In this document: positions 36,097 to 45,487 of the stretch, piece after piece | Numbering within the stretch: position 1 is the first letter of the stretch | Layout: each line of letters opens with the position of its first letter | Assembly: GCF_019969845.1 (NCBI RefSeq) | Contig: NZ_JAHXYR010000004.1 | Span: 434,001-498,000, forward strand | Source of the DNA: Sphingobacterium sp. GVS05A | GTDB taxonomy: Bacteria; Bacteroidota; Bacteroidia; Sphingobacteriales; Sphingobacteriaceae | Direction of reading: 5' to 3' | Length of the DNA: 64,000 nt | Position numbers and translations under genes: made by a program | Notes under the pieces: generated by a model | What the model saw: only the letters and a program-made list of their open reading frames with translations | Database searches by the model: none | Told to the model about the DNA's origin: nothing

Positions 36097-37629
36097 ATGA
36101 ACAATACCTTTGAATTTTTTAATGTGCGATCCATCAATTTTAAGAACGAGCTATTTGCTGGTTTGACGGTTGCCATGACCATGATACCGGAATCACTTTC
36201 ATTTGCAATATTAGCGGGCTTGCCTCCTCTGACGGGGCTGTATGCGGCCTTTTTAATGGGGCTTGTGACAGCTGTTTTGGGAGGAAGACCGGGTATGGTA
36301 TCTGGTGGCGCCGGTGCGACTATTGTCGTTCTGATGGCGCTTGCAGCAAGTCATGGTATCGATTATCTTTTCGCTGCTGTGGTCCTGGCAGGTCTATTGC
36401 AATTTTTGGTCGGTCTTTTTAAATGGGGTAAATTTGTTCGGCTGATTCCGCAGCCCGTTATGTATGGTTTCTTGAACGGATTGGCCATTATTATTTTCAT
36501 GGCACAGGTTGTCCAATTTAAAGTGAGCAGTGGAACAGGTACAGCATGGATGTCGGGGGCGACACTATATATTATGGGGGGACTTACATTGTTAACGATG
36601 TTGATTGTGATCGGTTTTCCCCGGCTGACAAAAGCAATTCCTGCTTCGTTAATCGCTATTTTAGTCGTTTTTGGTCTTGTTTCCCTGCTGGGTATCGAAA
36701 CCAAGAAGGTCGTGGACATCGCTTCAGTCAGCGGATCACTGCCACATTTTCATCTGCCCAATGTGCCCTGGAGTTGGGAGACATTGCAATTGATCTTTCC
36801 ATATTCCCTAGTGATGGCTGCTGTAGGACTTGTTGAGTCTCTTTTAACCCTTAATATGGTTGATGAAATTACAGCTAGCAAGGGGGACGCAAATCGTGAG
36901 TCCATGGCGCAGGGGATAGCAAATGCGATTAACGGATTTTTTGGTGGAATGGGGGGATGTGCTATGGTGGCCCAGACGTTGGTGAATCTGAATGCCGGTG
37001 CACGGACCCGACTATCTGCTTTTATCGGGGCCATAACAATCCTAGTGATTATCCTGGTCGGTGCTCCTTTTATTGAGCAGATCCCAATGGCAGCACTTGT
37101 CGGGGTGATGATGATGGTGGCGATCGGAACTTTTCAATGGGTGAGTTTCCGGATCATCAATAAATTTCCGAAATCAGATATTTTCGTTGGTATTCTTGTT
37201 GCTGGAATAACAGTGTTATTGCACAATTTGGCTTTAGCTGTACTTGTTGGTGTCGTCGTGTCTGCATTGGTTTTTGCCTGGGATAATGCAAAACGGATAC
37301 GGGCCAGAAAATACCTCGACCAAGATGGCATAAAGCATTATGAAATATATGGTCCTCTTTTTTTCGGATCTACCGCGAATTTTTTGGATAAGTTTGATAT
37401 CTCTGAGGATCCCGATCGCGTCATTTTGGATTTTAAAGAAAGTAGGGTGGTGGACATGTCTGCTGTGGATGCGTTAAATAAAATCACAGAGCGTTATGCT
37501 GCACAACAGAAGAAGATAGAGCTTTGGCACCTCAGTGAGGATTGTCGCTCTTTACTCAAAAATGCAGAGGGAATCGCTGTCGTTAATATTATGGAGGATC
37601 CGACTTATCAGGTAATGCCTGGTAAATAA
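36097..37629 (+). CDS. SulP-family inorganic anion transporter with STAS domain
   Basis: 510-residue inner-membrane transporter. The membrane part (about 15-400) has the SulP-family blocks PESLSFAILAGLPPLTGLYAAFLMGLVTAVLGG and NAINGFFGGMGGCAMVAQTLVNLNAGARTRLS. A cytosolic STAS domain follows (about 420-505; VILDFKESRVVDMSAVDALNKI). SulP members carry sulfate, bicarbonate or C4-dicarboxylates; no carbonic anhydrase neighbour is present to suggest bicarbonate. The stop codon is 1 bp from the stop of the convergent methyltransferase, leaving no room for a terminator. Confidence 0.93.
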   Translation: MNNTFEFFNVRSINFKNELFAGLTVAMTMIPESLSFAILAGLPPLTGLYAAFLMGLVTAVLGGRPGMVSGGAGATIVVLMALAASHGIDYLFAAVVLAGLLQFLVGLFKWGKFVRLIPQPVMYGFLNGLAIIIFMAQVVQFKVSSGTGTAWMSGATLYIMGGLTLLTMLIVIGFPRLTKAIPASLIAILVVFGLVSLLGIETKKVVDIASVSGSLPHFHLPNVPWSWETLQLIFPYSLVMAAVGLVESLLTLNMVDEITASKGDANRESMAQGIANAINGFFGGMGGCAMVAQTLVNLNAGARTRLSAFIGAITILVIILVGAPFIEQIPMAALVGVMMMVAIGTFQWVSFRIINKFPKSDIFVGILVAGITVLLHNLALAVLVGVVVSALVFAWDNAKRIRARKYLDQDGIKHYEIYGPLFFGSTANFLDKFDISEDPDRVILDFKESRVVDMSAVDALNKITERYAAQQKKIELWHLSEDCRSLLKNAEGIAVVNIMEDPTYQVMPGK

Positions 37630-37630
37630 G

Positions 37631-38221
37631 CTATTTCTTCCTTAATGCAATGAAAAGCTCACTACCTTGTCGTTGAGGTATGCTGTTAAAACAGTCCTCC
37701 ATTTTTAAAATATCAAAGGCTACCTGAAACAGTCGTTGATATTCCGTTTTGTTTCCGCCAAAGGGTGGGCCTGTTGGTTCAAATGCTCTGTTAAACAATA
37801 AACCTGCAAGGATACCATGTGGATGGAGCAGATCGGTTATTTTGTTGCGGTATTTTTCGCGTAAATGCGGATCTAATGCACAGAAAAAAGTCTGCTCGAG
37901 AATATAATCGTATTTTTCGCCATGTTCAAAAAAATCTTCGCAGATAATCTGGACCGGTGCAGCTTCGCCAAACTCTTTTTGAACCTGATTGACTAATGTT
38001 GGCGCGATATCAAGTAAAGTAATGTTTTTAAACCCTTTGTCAAGTAGCGCTTTCGCTTCGTGTGCATTTCCACAGCCAGGGATCAAAATAGAAGCGTCTT
38101 TGGGAATCATCGTTTCCGCATATTCGATTAATGCCGGTGAGGCATAACCAATATCCCATCCGGTCTCCCTGTTTTTATAGCGATTGTCCCAATATTCTTT
38201 ATCCAAATCCAATATACCCAT
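37631..38221 (-). CDS. TPMT-like SAM-dependent methyltransferase
   Basis: 196-residue class I methyltransferase of the thiopurine S-methyltransferase/TehB-like group. It has the N-terminal WDNRYKNRETGWDIGYASPAL block, SAM-binding motif ILIPGCGNAHEA (about 45-56) and the acidic loop end LLDIAPTLV. C-terminal FGGNKTEYQRLF fits the TPMT family. Likely methylates small thiol, selenium or halide substrates; the substrate is unknown. Its 3' end abuts the SulP gene on the opposite strand. Confidence 0.88.
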   Translation of the reverse strand: MGILDLDKEYWDNRYKNRETGWDIGYASPALIEYAETMIPKDASILIPGCGNAHEAKALLDKGFKNITLLDIAPTLVNQVQKEFGEAAPVQIICEDFFEHGEKYDYILEQTFFCALDPHLREKYRNKITDLLHPHGILAGLLFNRAFEPTGPPFGGNKTEYQRLFQVAFDILKMEDCFNSIPQRQGSELFIALRKK

Positions 38222-38462
38222 CTTATTATACGCCTGTTAAATCAAGCGGATACAAATTAAGGAAATCTTGTGTAATACGGCATTATTTTTGTTTTTTTTA
38301 CCTGAAAATCTGTTCCTAAGATCAGCAATAATGTCAATAGAGATGATGAAAAATAATTCGCTTTATTGTAGGTTCTTAACATTTTGTTTTTAGTCTTTTA
38401 AAACAAAAAAACAACTTTCGGATTTATATGATGTATTATTTCAACTAAAGAACGATTGTTAT

Positions 38463-39347
38463 ATGTTACTTAATAGGAGGATCTCCGTCTCATACTTTTT
38501 AAAGACCATTCAGACTGATCTGGTTCGAATTGTATTTTTTGGCTGTCTGGTGGGCCTACTGGCAAAACACAAAGACTTCCTCACTTTGGAAATTCCCTTA
38601 TCTTTAATAGCCATCGTTGGTACAGCCATATCGCTTTTGTTGGCTTTTCGAACTGCGCAATCTTACGATAGATGGTGGGAAGCCCGTATCGTTTGGGGCG
38701 GAATTGTCAATGATTCACGCAGCTTAATTCGTCTTTTGCAGACTTTTATCATTAAAGATCAGGACATCCATCTAAAAATGTTTGTTGAAAGACAGATTAT
38801 ATGGAATTATGCCTTGAGCGAATCGCTGCGAAAGGAGCCGTATTCAAAACGGGTAAGCGACTATTTGGAAAATTATCAAATCAAGGACACCAATGCTGTT
38901 TACGGAATTTTAAATGCGCATGGAAAGCATTTGCGTTTATTGGCCCAGGAGGGGTTGATTACTGAATTTCGGCAGGTTGCTGCGGACGAGATTCTAACAC
39001 GGTTTTCGGATTCAATGGGGCGATGTGAGCGCATAAAAAATACGGTTTTTCCGGTGTCCTATGGTAAGCTGATCCATTTTCTGATTTATCTATTTGCGCT
39101 CTTATTACCCTTTAGTCTGAATGATGATGTTATCTTGGTCAAAATGCTGCTGACGATCGGAATTCCCATTATTTTTATTATTATCGAACGTACTGCCATC
39201 TTAATGCAAGATCCTTTTGAAAATAAACCCATGGATACGCCGATGACAACGATCTGCCAGACCATTGAGATGAATCTATTGGAAGCTATTGGCGAACCCA
39301 CTCCAAAACCAACTGCACCTGCCGAGCAATTCTATTATATTCTTTAA
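38463..39347 (+). CDS. Bestrophin-family ion channel
   Basis: 294-residue membrane protein with the bestrophin core: four hydrophobic helices and the conserved RTAQSYDRWWEARIVWGGIVNDSR segment (about 60-85), DPFENKPMDTPM near the C-terminus (calcium-clasp-like region in animal relatives) and the closing helix. Bacterial bestrophins form pentameric channels, some conducting cations rather than chloride. It stands alone, with a hairpin terminator downstream. Confidence 0.92.
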   Translation: MLLNRRISVSYFLKTIQTDLVRIVFFGCLVGLLAKHKDFLTLEIPLSLIAIVGTAISLLLAFRTAQSYDRWWEARIVWGGIVNDSRSLIRLLQTFIIKDQDIHLKMFVERQIIWNYALSESLRKEPYSKRVSDYLENYQIKDTNAVYGILNAHGKHLRLLAQEGLITEFRQVAADEILTRFSDSMGRCERIKNTVFPVSYGKLIHFLIYLFALLLPFSLNDDVILVKMLLTIGIPIIFIIIERTAILMQDPFENKPMDTPMTTICQTIEMNLLEAIGEPTPKPTAPAEQFYYIL

Positions 39348-39371
39348 TTGGTTGATCGTAAATTTTAGTTG

Positions 39372-39421
39372 TAATCGGATAGCTTTATCTCTAGATTTGG
39401 TTTAATAAAGTTATCCGATTA
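39372..39421. terminator. Bidirectional terminator
   Basis: A 17-bp stem with one G-T pair (39372-39388 / 39405-39421) and a 16-nt loop lies between the convergent bestrophin and reductase genes. Confidence 0.75.
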
Positions 39422-39465
39422 TAGAGTTTTGGTGTTGAGCCACTTTTAGGTGATTGGGCTCCTGG

Positions 39466-40350
39466 CTATTGCGGTGTTCGCAATGTCTTAATCACGGCAG
39501 CAAATTCTTCCTGTTCATAGCCCGCATCTTTTGCTCTTTTGAGCCAATTTGCTGCAAACTGGGGGAATTCAGTATTTATTCCACTTAATTTTGCTGTTGC
39601 AAGGATTCTTTCTGTTGCCTCTACGGAGATGGCAAGTGGACTTTGGGAAAGCTTAAAATCTCCGCTGCTGATCACAGCACCCTCATGCTTTAAAAATTCA
39701 CCCATTCCCGGAGCAATTTCTGCGATGATATTGCCATATTCCCTGACGTCAAAATTTTCCGATTCAGCAATTAAAGCACCATGTAGAAAACCTGCTGCTG
39801 CGCCGTAGATATAGGAAAGTGTAGCTGTATCCATGGCTGCTGCTGCACCAATATTTTCGCCTAGATATTTTAGATTTCCACCCAGAATTTTCAATGTATC
39901 TTCGATTTCAAGATATTTTCTGCTATTGCCCGAAAACAGTATTGTTGTATCCGGCTGCGCCATCTGTTCTGGCGCCACCTGTATCGCTCCATCAAGGTAA
40001 TCGGCAGTTTTACCATTAAACCAGGTTTCGCTTAAACGTGCTTCCTGCGATGTACCTGTAGTCAATTGCACAATGAGTTTACCCGCTAATGTATTCCCTG
40101 TTTCGATTGATGAAAAAAGATCATTCGCTACCGAATAGTTATGAACGATAACAACACTCACTGGGCTTGCCTCAATGGCTTCGCTGATGTTTTTCGCTAA
40201 TCGAGCACCTTCTTTTACCAGTTTATCTCCTTTAGCTGCTGTTCGATTGAATACAGTGACCTGAAAACCTTTTTGTAGATAGAGCTGTGCTATTTTTATA
40301 CCCATCGGACCTAGGCCGATAATGCTGATTTGATTTTTCAATGTCTCCAT
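39466..40350 (-). CDS. NAD(P)-dependent beta-hydroxyacid dehydrogenase/imine-reductase-like oxidoreductase
   Basis: 294 residues: N-terminal Rossmann domain with IIGLGPMGIKIAQLYLQKGFQVTVFNRT (about 10-37), where N-R-T after the second strand suggests NADPH, and a helical C-terminal domain. The region around AAAMDTATLSYIYGAAAGFLHGALIAESE resembles imine reductases and their C-terminal dimerisation helices more than classical hydroxyisobutyrate dehydrogenases, which carry a catalytic lysine. It is divergent from an HxlR regulator, which probably controls it. Confidence 0.85.
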   Translation of the reverse strand: METLKNQISIIGLGPMGIKIAQLYLQKGFQVTVFNRTAAKGDKLVKEGARLAKNISEAIEASPVSVVIVHNYSVANDLFSSIETGNTLAGKLIVQLTTGTSQEARLSETWFNGKTADYLDGAIQVAPEQMAQPDTTILFSGNSRKYLEIEDTLKILGGNLKYLGENIGAAAAMDTATLSYIYGAAAGFLHGALIAESENFDVREYGNIIAEIAPGMGEFLKHEGAVISSGDFKLSQSPLAISVEATERILATAKLSGINTEFPQFAANWLKRAKDAGYEQEEFAAVIKTLRTPQ

Positions 40351-40490
40351 GTGTTTCTTTATTAATCTTTATACAACAAATATGAGGACAAGCCGGTAGG
40401 CTGGCAATAAGGGAAAAAGGATTCACCCAGGGAAAAATTATTCCCTATGGAATTGCAAAATTCAGTAGTTTTAATGAAAATTATGAAATT

Positions 40491-40847
40491 ATGTATAGTA
40501 GAAAGATTCCCGAAGATCTTGATTGTGGCATAGTCGTCACAATGAAAATACTTGGTGGAAAATGGAAAGCCTGTATATTGGATGGTATCAACAAAGGTAT
40601 AAAACGTCCCAGTGAATTGCATCGTGCTATTCATGATGCAAGCCCAAGAGTAATCAATATGCAGCTTCATGAATTGGAACAAGCTGGTATTATCGTGAAG
40701 AAAATTTATCAAGGACTTCCACTGAAAGTCGAGTATAGCCTGACTGACTTGGGGATTAGCTTATTGCCAGTCATAGCAATCATTGATAAATGGGGTATTG
40801 AAAACAACCATTTGGTTGAAAATTTGAGAGAGCAGATTGTAGGCTGA
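40491..40847 (+). CDS. HxlR-family transcriptional regulator
   Basis: 118-residue winged-helix regulator with the HxlR signature: N-terminal Cys12 in DCGIVVTMKILGGKWKACILDGI, then RPSELHRAIHDASPRVINMQLHELEQAGIIVKKIYQG and VEYSLTDLG. The Cys near the N-terminus is used by several family members to sense quinones, aldehydes or disulfide stress. It is divergent from the reductase gene over 140 bp, the usual arrangement for an HxlR-controlled detoxifying oxidoreductase. Confidence 0.92.
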   Translation: MYSRKIPEDLDCGIVVTMKILGGKWKACILDGINKGIKRPSELHRAIHDASPRVINMQLHELEQAGIIVKKIYQGLPLKVEYSLTDLGISLLPVIAIIDKWGIENNHLVENLREQIVG

Positions 40848-41037
40848 TACTGAACCCTGAAAATCATGAAAACAGACATATTGTAAAAGGATGATAGCGA
40901 ATTGTAAATAAATCTATTATTGTGGCGGTAGTGAGCTAGCTTTATCCCAGCAGTCAGATAAAATAAGACCTGTTCGGCTTTTGATAAGGGTCAATTTGAA
41001 AAATAGCCTGCTTTTAATCCAGAAAAGATAATTGTAT

Positions 41038-41565
41038 ATGAAGCAGCCACTACAAGCTGAAGCCTTTAACTTTGATCGAATACTTTCGTATAGCTTATAT
41101 GCCGCTTTGATTTCTTTTGTTCTTGTAGTAGTCAGTGCCTTATTGTCTCACTACTTTCAACCACTATGGAATGCCGTGTTCATTGTAGGGATTCCTTATT
41201 TTTTTTTTGTAACCAAAATAAAATCGAGCGCAGATGATATGATTTTTAAGGAAAACCAAATCATTGTGAACGGGAAAAACATAGCTATTCAAGATATTGA
41301 ATTCTTTCGCATATTTGATTCGTTAAGGTTGTATTTTGTCTTACGAATAAACTTAAAAACAGGCCAGCAGTATATTCACTACCTTCCAGTTTCAGCAAAG
41401 CAAGATCTGGAAAACTATTTTGAAAAAGAGGGGGTAAGGAGCAGTAAGGGATCTTTTGATTTTATTGCCAAATATTATTCCTTATTGTATGTTTTACCAG
41501 TCATAATATTGCTAGGATTAGCTTATTCATTAGGTACGCAACTGTATTATTATTTGCAATATTGA
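41038..41565 (+). CDS. Membrane protein of unknown function with PH-like middle region
   Basis: 175 residues from ATG 41038. Two hydrophobic segments at about 17-36 and 43-56 are followed by a beta-rich part (DMIFKENQIIVNGKNIAIQDIEFFRIFDSLRLYFVLRINLKTGQQYIHYLP) like a bacterial PH domain, and a C-terminal helix (about 150-170). I do not recognise a named family. It has no evident operon partner. Confidence 0.6.
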   Translation: MKQPLQAEAFNFDRILSYSLYAALISFVLVVVSALLSHYFQPLWNAVFIVGIPYFFFVTKIKSSADDMIFKENQIIVNGKNIAIQDIEFFRIFDSLRLYFVLRINLKTGQQYIHYLPVSAKQDLENYFEKEGVRSSKGSFDFIAKYYSLLYVLPVIILLGLAYSLGTQLYYYLQY

Positions 41566-41711
41566 TAAAATAAGGATTTCATAAAAACGGATGAAAGTAG
41601 TAATGAACAAACTGTAAGGGCTGAAAACGCTTAAATTAAGTCAATTCCTGTACGAGTCTAGCTCAGGAACTTGTAATTGATAGACGGATATTCATTGGGT
41701 TCGGGCGAATA

Positions 41712-41752
41712 TTAGACCAGTCTAAAAGTGGTGCCTGCTTATTCTATATTTG
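41712..41752 (+). promoter_or_regulatory. TetR-type palindrome next to a -7 element
   Basis: TTAGACCAGTCTAA (41712-41725; 6-bp arms, 2-nt spacer) lies where the -33 region would be for the -7 box TATATTTG at 41745-41752. TAGACC/GGTCTA-type palindromes are known operators of some TetR regulators. No TetR gene is in the window. The downstream gene starts at 41832. Confidence 0.4.
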
Positions 41753-41831
41753 ATTGTTGGGTTTGTTATCTCAGGATACTGCTACAACAACAGAATGGTT
41801 TAATTAAGGTATTACTTTTAATGATAATAAT

Positions 41832-42374
41832 ATGAAAACAATGAAAATGACCGTGATGACACTGCTAACAGCTGCGACATTTGCGATATCAAGTTGTGGT
41901 GGTGGAAAGGATCAACCGGCAACTCCAATTAATGCAGATCAATTTGAAAAACTAAATCAAAACAAGGATAATGCTGGTAAGCGCTTTAGTTTAACAGGAT
42001 ACCCTTACCTTAACAGTGATGTAACAGTCCGTAGCGATATGGAAATTGCTGTTTCGTTGTATTCCGAACCAAAAGGAAAAGGTGATTATATCGGTAGTAT
42101 AGATTTGGGGTATAAGGACAATAAAAACGGAATGTATATCCCAGAGAAGTTCACAGCAGATGATTTGCAGGTTTTTGATAATGAAGGAAACAGTCTTGGG
42201 ATAAATGATAAAATTACCATTTCTTTCGAGATGGATCTGGATACCAAACGTCCACCAAGAACGGGTATTAAAAAATTGGAAAAAGACGAAAATGGCAATC
42301 CAAAGATGGTCGAACAGAAACCTACATACTATGGAGATGGGCCATCTGATATAAAAATTGAAAAGGCGAAATAG
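41832..42374 (+). CDS. Lipoprotein of unknown function
   Basis: 180 residues with a lipobox (FAISSC, Cys about 22) and a polar mature domain (KRFSLTGYPYLNSDVTVRSDMEIAVSLY, then DKITISFEMDLDT) that looks like a small beta-barrel, perhaps OB-fold-like. No family recognised. A promoter with an operator-like palindrome lies upstream. The start could also be Met4. Confidence 0.68.
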   Translation: MKTMKMTVMTLLTAATFAISSCGGGKDQPATPINADQFEKLNQNKDNAGKRFSLTGYPYLNSDVTVRSDMEIAVSLYSEPKGKGDYIGSIDLGYKDNKNGMYIPEKFTADDLQVFDNEGNSLGINDKITISFEMDLDTKRPPRTGIKKLEKDENGNPKMVEQKPTYYGDGPSDIKIEKAK

Positions 42375-42444
42375 TCGATTTTCATGCGTTTTTGAGGCAA
42401 AGGGATCATAAATGAATCATGTTATATTTTAAAATTTGAACGTC

Positions 42445-43242
42445 ATGTTAGCACTGGAAAATTATAAAATACTGTTGCTTGTACTATTTGCATCGCAATC
42501 TTGTGGGAATAATGGCCAGAAAACAGGGGGCGACACATCTCATCTGGTTGATCATCATGCTGAAATCATAACATATAAAAGCGATTCTACCAATGAATTG
42601 GTGCTGAACTTCAGGGATCATAGTTATTTTTATAAGGAAACAAACCTTCCCCTGAAATCGGGGGAGGATGTGGGCTATGAGAATCAATCCAGAGGGGCCT
42701 TTGTAATTAAAAATGATACCCTGACTTTTTTCTCTCAGATGCCATCGCAGATCGATGTTAAAACAGATTGGTCTACGAGTACGGAATTTCTCCCCTTATA
42801 TCAAACCAATGAGGAACTTGATACCAATAGCGTGAAAATATACTTTGACAATATTGCCGAACCACAATATTATCGGGCATTTGAATTAGCTAATGGAAGA
42901 GTTGAAAAATTGGCGGTGAAAGCCTGTGTAACAGATGGAGACTTTGGTTGGATAAAAACGGAAAACGACCAGATTCCATTGTACCAATATTTAATTATTG
43001 AAAAACCTAAAAGCAATAAGCTTTTAATCATAGACAGTGTGAATACAGCGCACAGTTATTTTTTTGACTTTGATCATATTCCTTTTCGTTCATTCCACTT
43101 TTTTACAAGAGCTTATTGGAGTTATTACGATTTTACAGGACTGACATTTGTGCTTGCGGACAACAGACTCAAATTAACAGAAAATAATAGGTTAGGACGT
43201 TATCAGCATTCTAATATTAATCTGACCTTCTTAAAACAATGA
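42445..43242 (+). CDS. Lipoprotein of unknown function
   Basis: 265 residues from ATG 42445 (a TTG three codons upstream is less likely). The hydrophobic leader ends in FASQSC (Cys about 20). The rest is beta-rich (SNELVLNFRDHSYFYKETNLPLKSGEDVGYENQSRGAFVIKNDTLTFFS) with no motif I recognise. It follows another orphan lipoprotein by 70 bp and may be co-transcribed with it. Confidence 0.65.
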   Translation: MLALENYKILLLVLFASQSCGNNGQKTGGDTSHLVDHHAEIITYKSDSTNELVLNFRDHSYFYKETNLPLKSGEDVGYENQSRGAFVIKNDTLTFFSQMPSQIDVKTDWSTSTEFLPLYQTNEELDTNSVKIYFDNIAEPQYYRAFELANGRVEKLAVKACVTDGDFGWIKTENDQIPLYQYLIIEKPKSNKLLIIDSVNTAHSYFFDFDHIPFRSFHFFTRAYWSYYDFTGLTFVLADNRLKLTENNRLGRYQHSNINLTFLKQ

Positions 43243-43329
43243 AGTATTACAGCTGTTAAGAACATTAATTCTTCTTTAAGCATGGGTTAATGATATAAGT
43301 AATACGGATAAAAAAGGTAGATTTAAGCT

Positions 43330-44130
43330 ATGAATAAAGAACAGCATTATTTGGATATAAACAGAGCGTCCTGGAATAGTAGAACGGATTTACATCTCAA
43401 GTCAGAATTTTATGATCTCCCGGGTTTTCTTCAGGGGAGAAGTTCTTTGAATGAGATTGAGCTAGATCTGCTCGATGATATTCAGGGGAAAACAATATTA
43501 CATTTGCAATGTCATTTTGGTCAAGACGCAATTTCTCTGAGCCGGCTCGGTGCTGAAGTAACTGGGGTCGACTTGTCCGATAAGGCTATTGAAAGTGCGC
43601 GAAAAATTGCTGAACAGACAAATGCCGATGTTCGTTTTATCTGTTGTGATCTATACGATCTGCCGAATCATTTGGATCAGCAATTTGACTATGTTTTTAC
43701 GAGTTATGGTACAATCGGCTGGTTGCCTGATTTAGATAAATGGGCAAAGGTTATTTCCAGATTTTTGAAGCCCAATGGGAAATTTGTGTTTGTTGAGTTC
43801 CATCCTGTCGTTTGGATGTTTGATGATAATTTTGAAAAAATAGGTTATCGATATTTTAATTCAGGAGCTATTATAGAAACTGCAAACGGAACTTATGCGG
43901 ATAGAAATGCGGCTATAACAGAGGAGTATGTCATGTGGAATCACGGTATAAGTGAAGTGGTCAATAGTCTGATAAAAAATGGACTGCAAATCGCGCAACT
44001 TGATGAATTTGATTATTCCCCCTATAATTGTTTTAACGGGACGATTGAATTTGAAAAGAATAAATATCGGATTGAACTACTTGAGGACAAAATTCCAATG
44101 GTCTATGCTATAGTGGCCATAAAGAAGTAA
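43330..44130 (+). CDS. Class I SAM-dependent methyltransferase
   Basis: 266 residues with the Methyltransf_11/25 core: TILHLQCHFGQDAISLSRLGAEVTGVDLSDKAIESARK (about 54-90; SAM loop and acidic VDLS) and FDYVFTSYGTIGWLPDLDKW. The initial block YLDINRASWNSRTDLH is shared by a group of small-molecule methyltransferases. Substrate unknown. The DapB-like gene follows 33 bp downstream, possibly in one transcript. Confidence 0.88.
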   Translation: MNKEQHYLDINRASWNSRTDLHLKSEFYDLPGFLQGRSSLNEIELDLLDDIQGKTILHLQCHFGQDAISLSRLGAEVTGVDLSDKAIESARKIAEQTNADVRFICCDLYDLPNHLDQQFDYVFTSYGTIGWLPDLDKWAKVISRFLKPNGKFVFVEFHPVVWMFDDNFEKIGYRYFNSGAIIETANGTYADRNAAITEEYVMWNHGISEVVNSLIKNGLQIAQLDEFDYSPYNCFNGTIEFEKNKYRIELLEDKIPMVYAIVAIKK

Positions 44131-44163
44131 CATCTGAGCGTTGGACGACCAAAAAAAGGAATT

Positions 44164-44964
44164 ATGATAAAGGTATTTATAGCGGGTGCAACAGGATGGG
44201 TGGGAACTGAGCTAAGCAAAAAGATAACGCAGGAAAAGGGCTTACAATTGGTGGGTGGTCTGTCCCGCTCCAAAGGTGGTGCTGATTTAGCAACAATTTT
44301 AAATCTGGGAGACGGGCCGATTCCATTATTTGATAATATAACAGATGCGCTTGATCTAGTGGATTTTGACGTGATGATTGATTTTACCAGACCAGAAATT
44401 GCCAAGAGCAATGTTATTGCAGCATTAAAAAGAGGAAAGCGGGTTGTGTTGGGAACTTCGGGGCTAACAGATGCTGATTTTAAAGAAATCGCAGCGGTGG
44501 CAGATGGGCATCATACGGCAATTTTAGCTGCCGGTAATTTTGCAATCACTGCAGTGCTTCTACAGAAGTTTGCGGAAATTGCGGCTAAGTTTATCCCACA
44601 TTTTGAAATTATTGATTATGCTTCCGGGGATAAGCCTGATGCCCCAAGTGGCACCGTAGCTGAACTTGCATATCGCCTTTCCAAAATTCAGACACCAGAG
44701 TTAGCGGTAGCAATTGATGATACCGTCGGACGGAAGGATGCGCGTGGAGCAAGCATAAATGGTATACAGGTGCATTCTGTGCGTTTACCGGGACATATTC
44801 TTGGTGTTGAGGCAATATTTGGTGAAAAGGACGAAACGTTGATCCTTCGTCACGATGCAGGCAATGGCGCAGAACCGTACATAAAAGGGATTTTGATGGC
44901 TGTAAGTAAGTTGTCGACCTTTGAGGGCTTGAAGCGCGGATTGGACGCCGTAATGGATATATAG
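44164..44964 (+). CDS. DapB-like dihydrodipicolinate reductase homologue lacking the catalytic histidine pair
   Basis: 266 residues with a Rossmann N-domain (VFIAGATGWVGTELSKKI), a VLGTSGLTDADF block and DapB C-domain features (AAGNFAITAVLLQKFA, KPDAPSGT, HSVRLPGHILGVEAIFG). Canonical DapB has EHHxxKxDAPSGT with a catalytic His; here the segment reads YASGDKPDAPSGT, so Ala153-Ser154 replace the His pair while the Lys (157) and the DAPSGT loop remain. It is also longer and different from the usual Bacteroidota DapB. It may be a divergent paralogue acting on another imine or aldehyde, so a lysine-biosynthesis role is doubtful. It follows a methyltransferase gene. Confidence 0.82.
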   Translation: MIKVFIAGATGWVGTELSKKITQEKGLQLVGGLSRSKGGADLATILNLGDGPIPLFDNITDALDLVDFDVMIDFTRPEIAKSNVIAALKRGKRVVLGTSGLTDADFKEIAAVADGHHTAILAAGNFAITAVLLQKFAEIAAKFIPHFEIIDYASGDKPDAPSGTVAELAYRLSKIQTPELAVAIDDTVGRKDARGASINGIQVHSVRLPGHILGVEAIFGEKDETLILRHDAGNGAEPYIKGILMAVSKLSTFEGLKRGLDAVMDI

Positions 44965-45007
44965 AAGCGAAGATATCGAATAATCGGGATTAAAAAATTA
45001 GCTTATT

Positions 45008-45044
45008 TTATACTAAAATAATTAGTATAATACTGTTTTTTATT
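45008..45044 (+). terminator. AT-rich hairpin after the DapB-like gene
   Basis: An 8-bp stem (45008-45015 / 45023-45030) with a 7-nt loop and a T-rich tail lies 44 bp after the stop. The stem is all A/T except one pair, so it is weak. Confidence 0.45.
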
Positions 45045-45198
45045 TTTATATTTACATACTTATTTAGCATGTGAACACTTATTCGTAAGCCTATTTTGGA
45101 TATTTAGGAGAGGTGTATGGATGCTCCAATGTGGTTAAGAGCTATAGATAGGCTGACCATACGGTTTGACAGATTAGACTAAATTTGAGTTAGATGCC

Positions 45199-45456
45199 AT
45201 GGAAGATACGATTGGACAGTTAAATACAGCATATAAAGGACAGATTTTCCGCATTACATATCAGGAAAGAGATTTTCAGATTCAATTGTTGAAAAAGTGT
45301 CCGACAAAAGAAGAAACAGAATTGGATATTCTGTTAGATGGTCTATTGCAGACTTTGGTTAAGAACAAAGAGAGATGGTCTTTTCAACAGCATGAATTGG
45401 ATCAGGATCTTGCAAATCATATCTGGCGGGCCATCTCTCTCCGGTATAGACTTTGA
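45199..45456 (+). CDS. Small protein of unknown function
   Basis: 85 residues, soluble and charged: beta-like N-terminus (GQIFRITYQERDFQIQLLK) and helical C-terminus (LLDGLLQTLVKNKERWSF...ANHIWRAISLRYRL). It has an ATG start and no overlap with other genes, but no recognised family. Confidence 0.55.
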   Translation: MEDTIGQLNTAYKGQIFRITYQERDFQIQLLKKCPTKEETELDILLDGLLQTLVKNKERWSFQQHELDQDLANHIWRAISLRYRL

Positions 45457-45487
45457 TAAGAATCAAAGTGCCTCGGTTACTTATTTT

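Noticed and set aside
40362..40712. 116-codon frame opposite the HxlR gene
   Set aside because: Shadow of the HxlR coding sequence, which has a full family signature.
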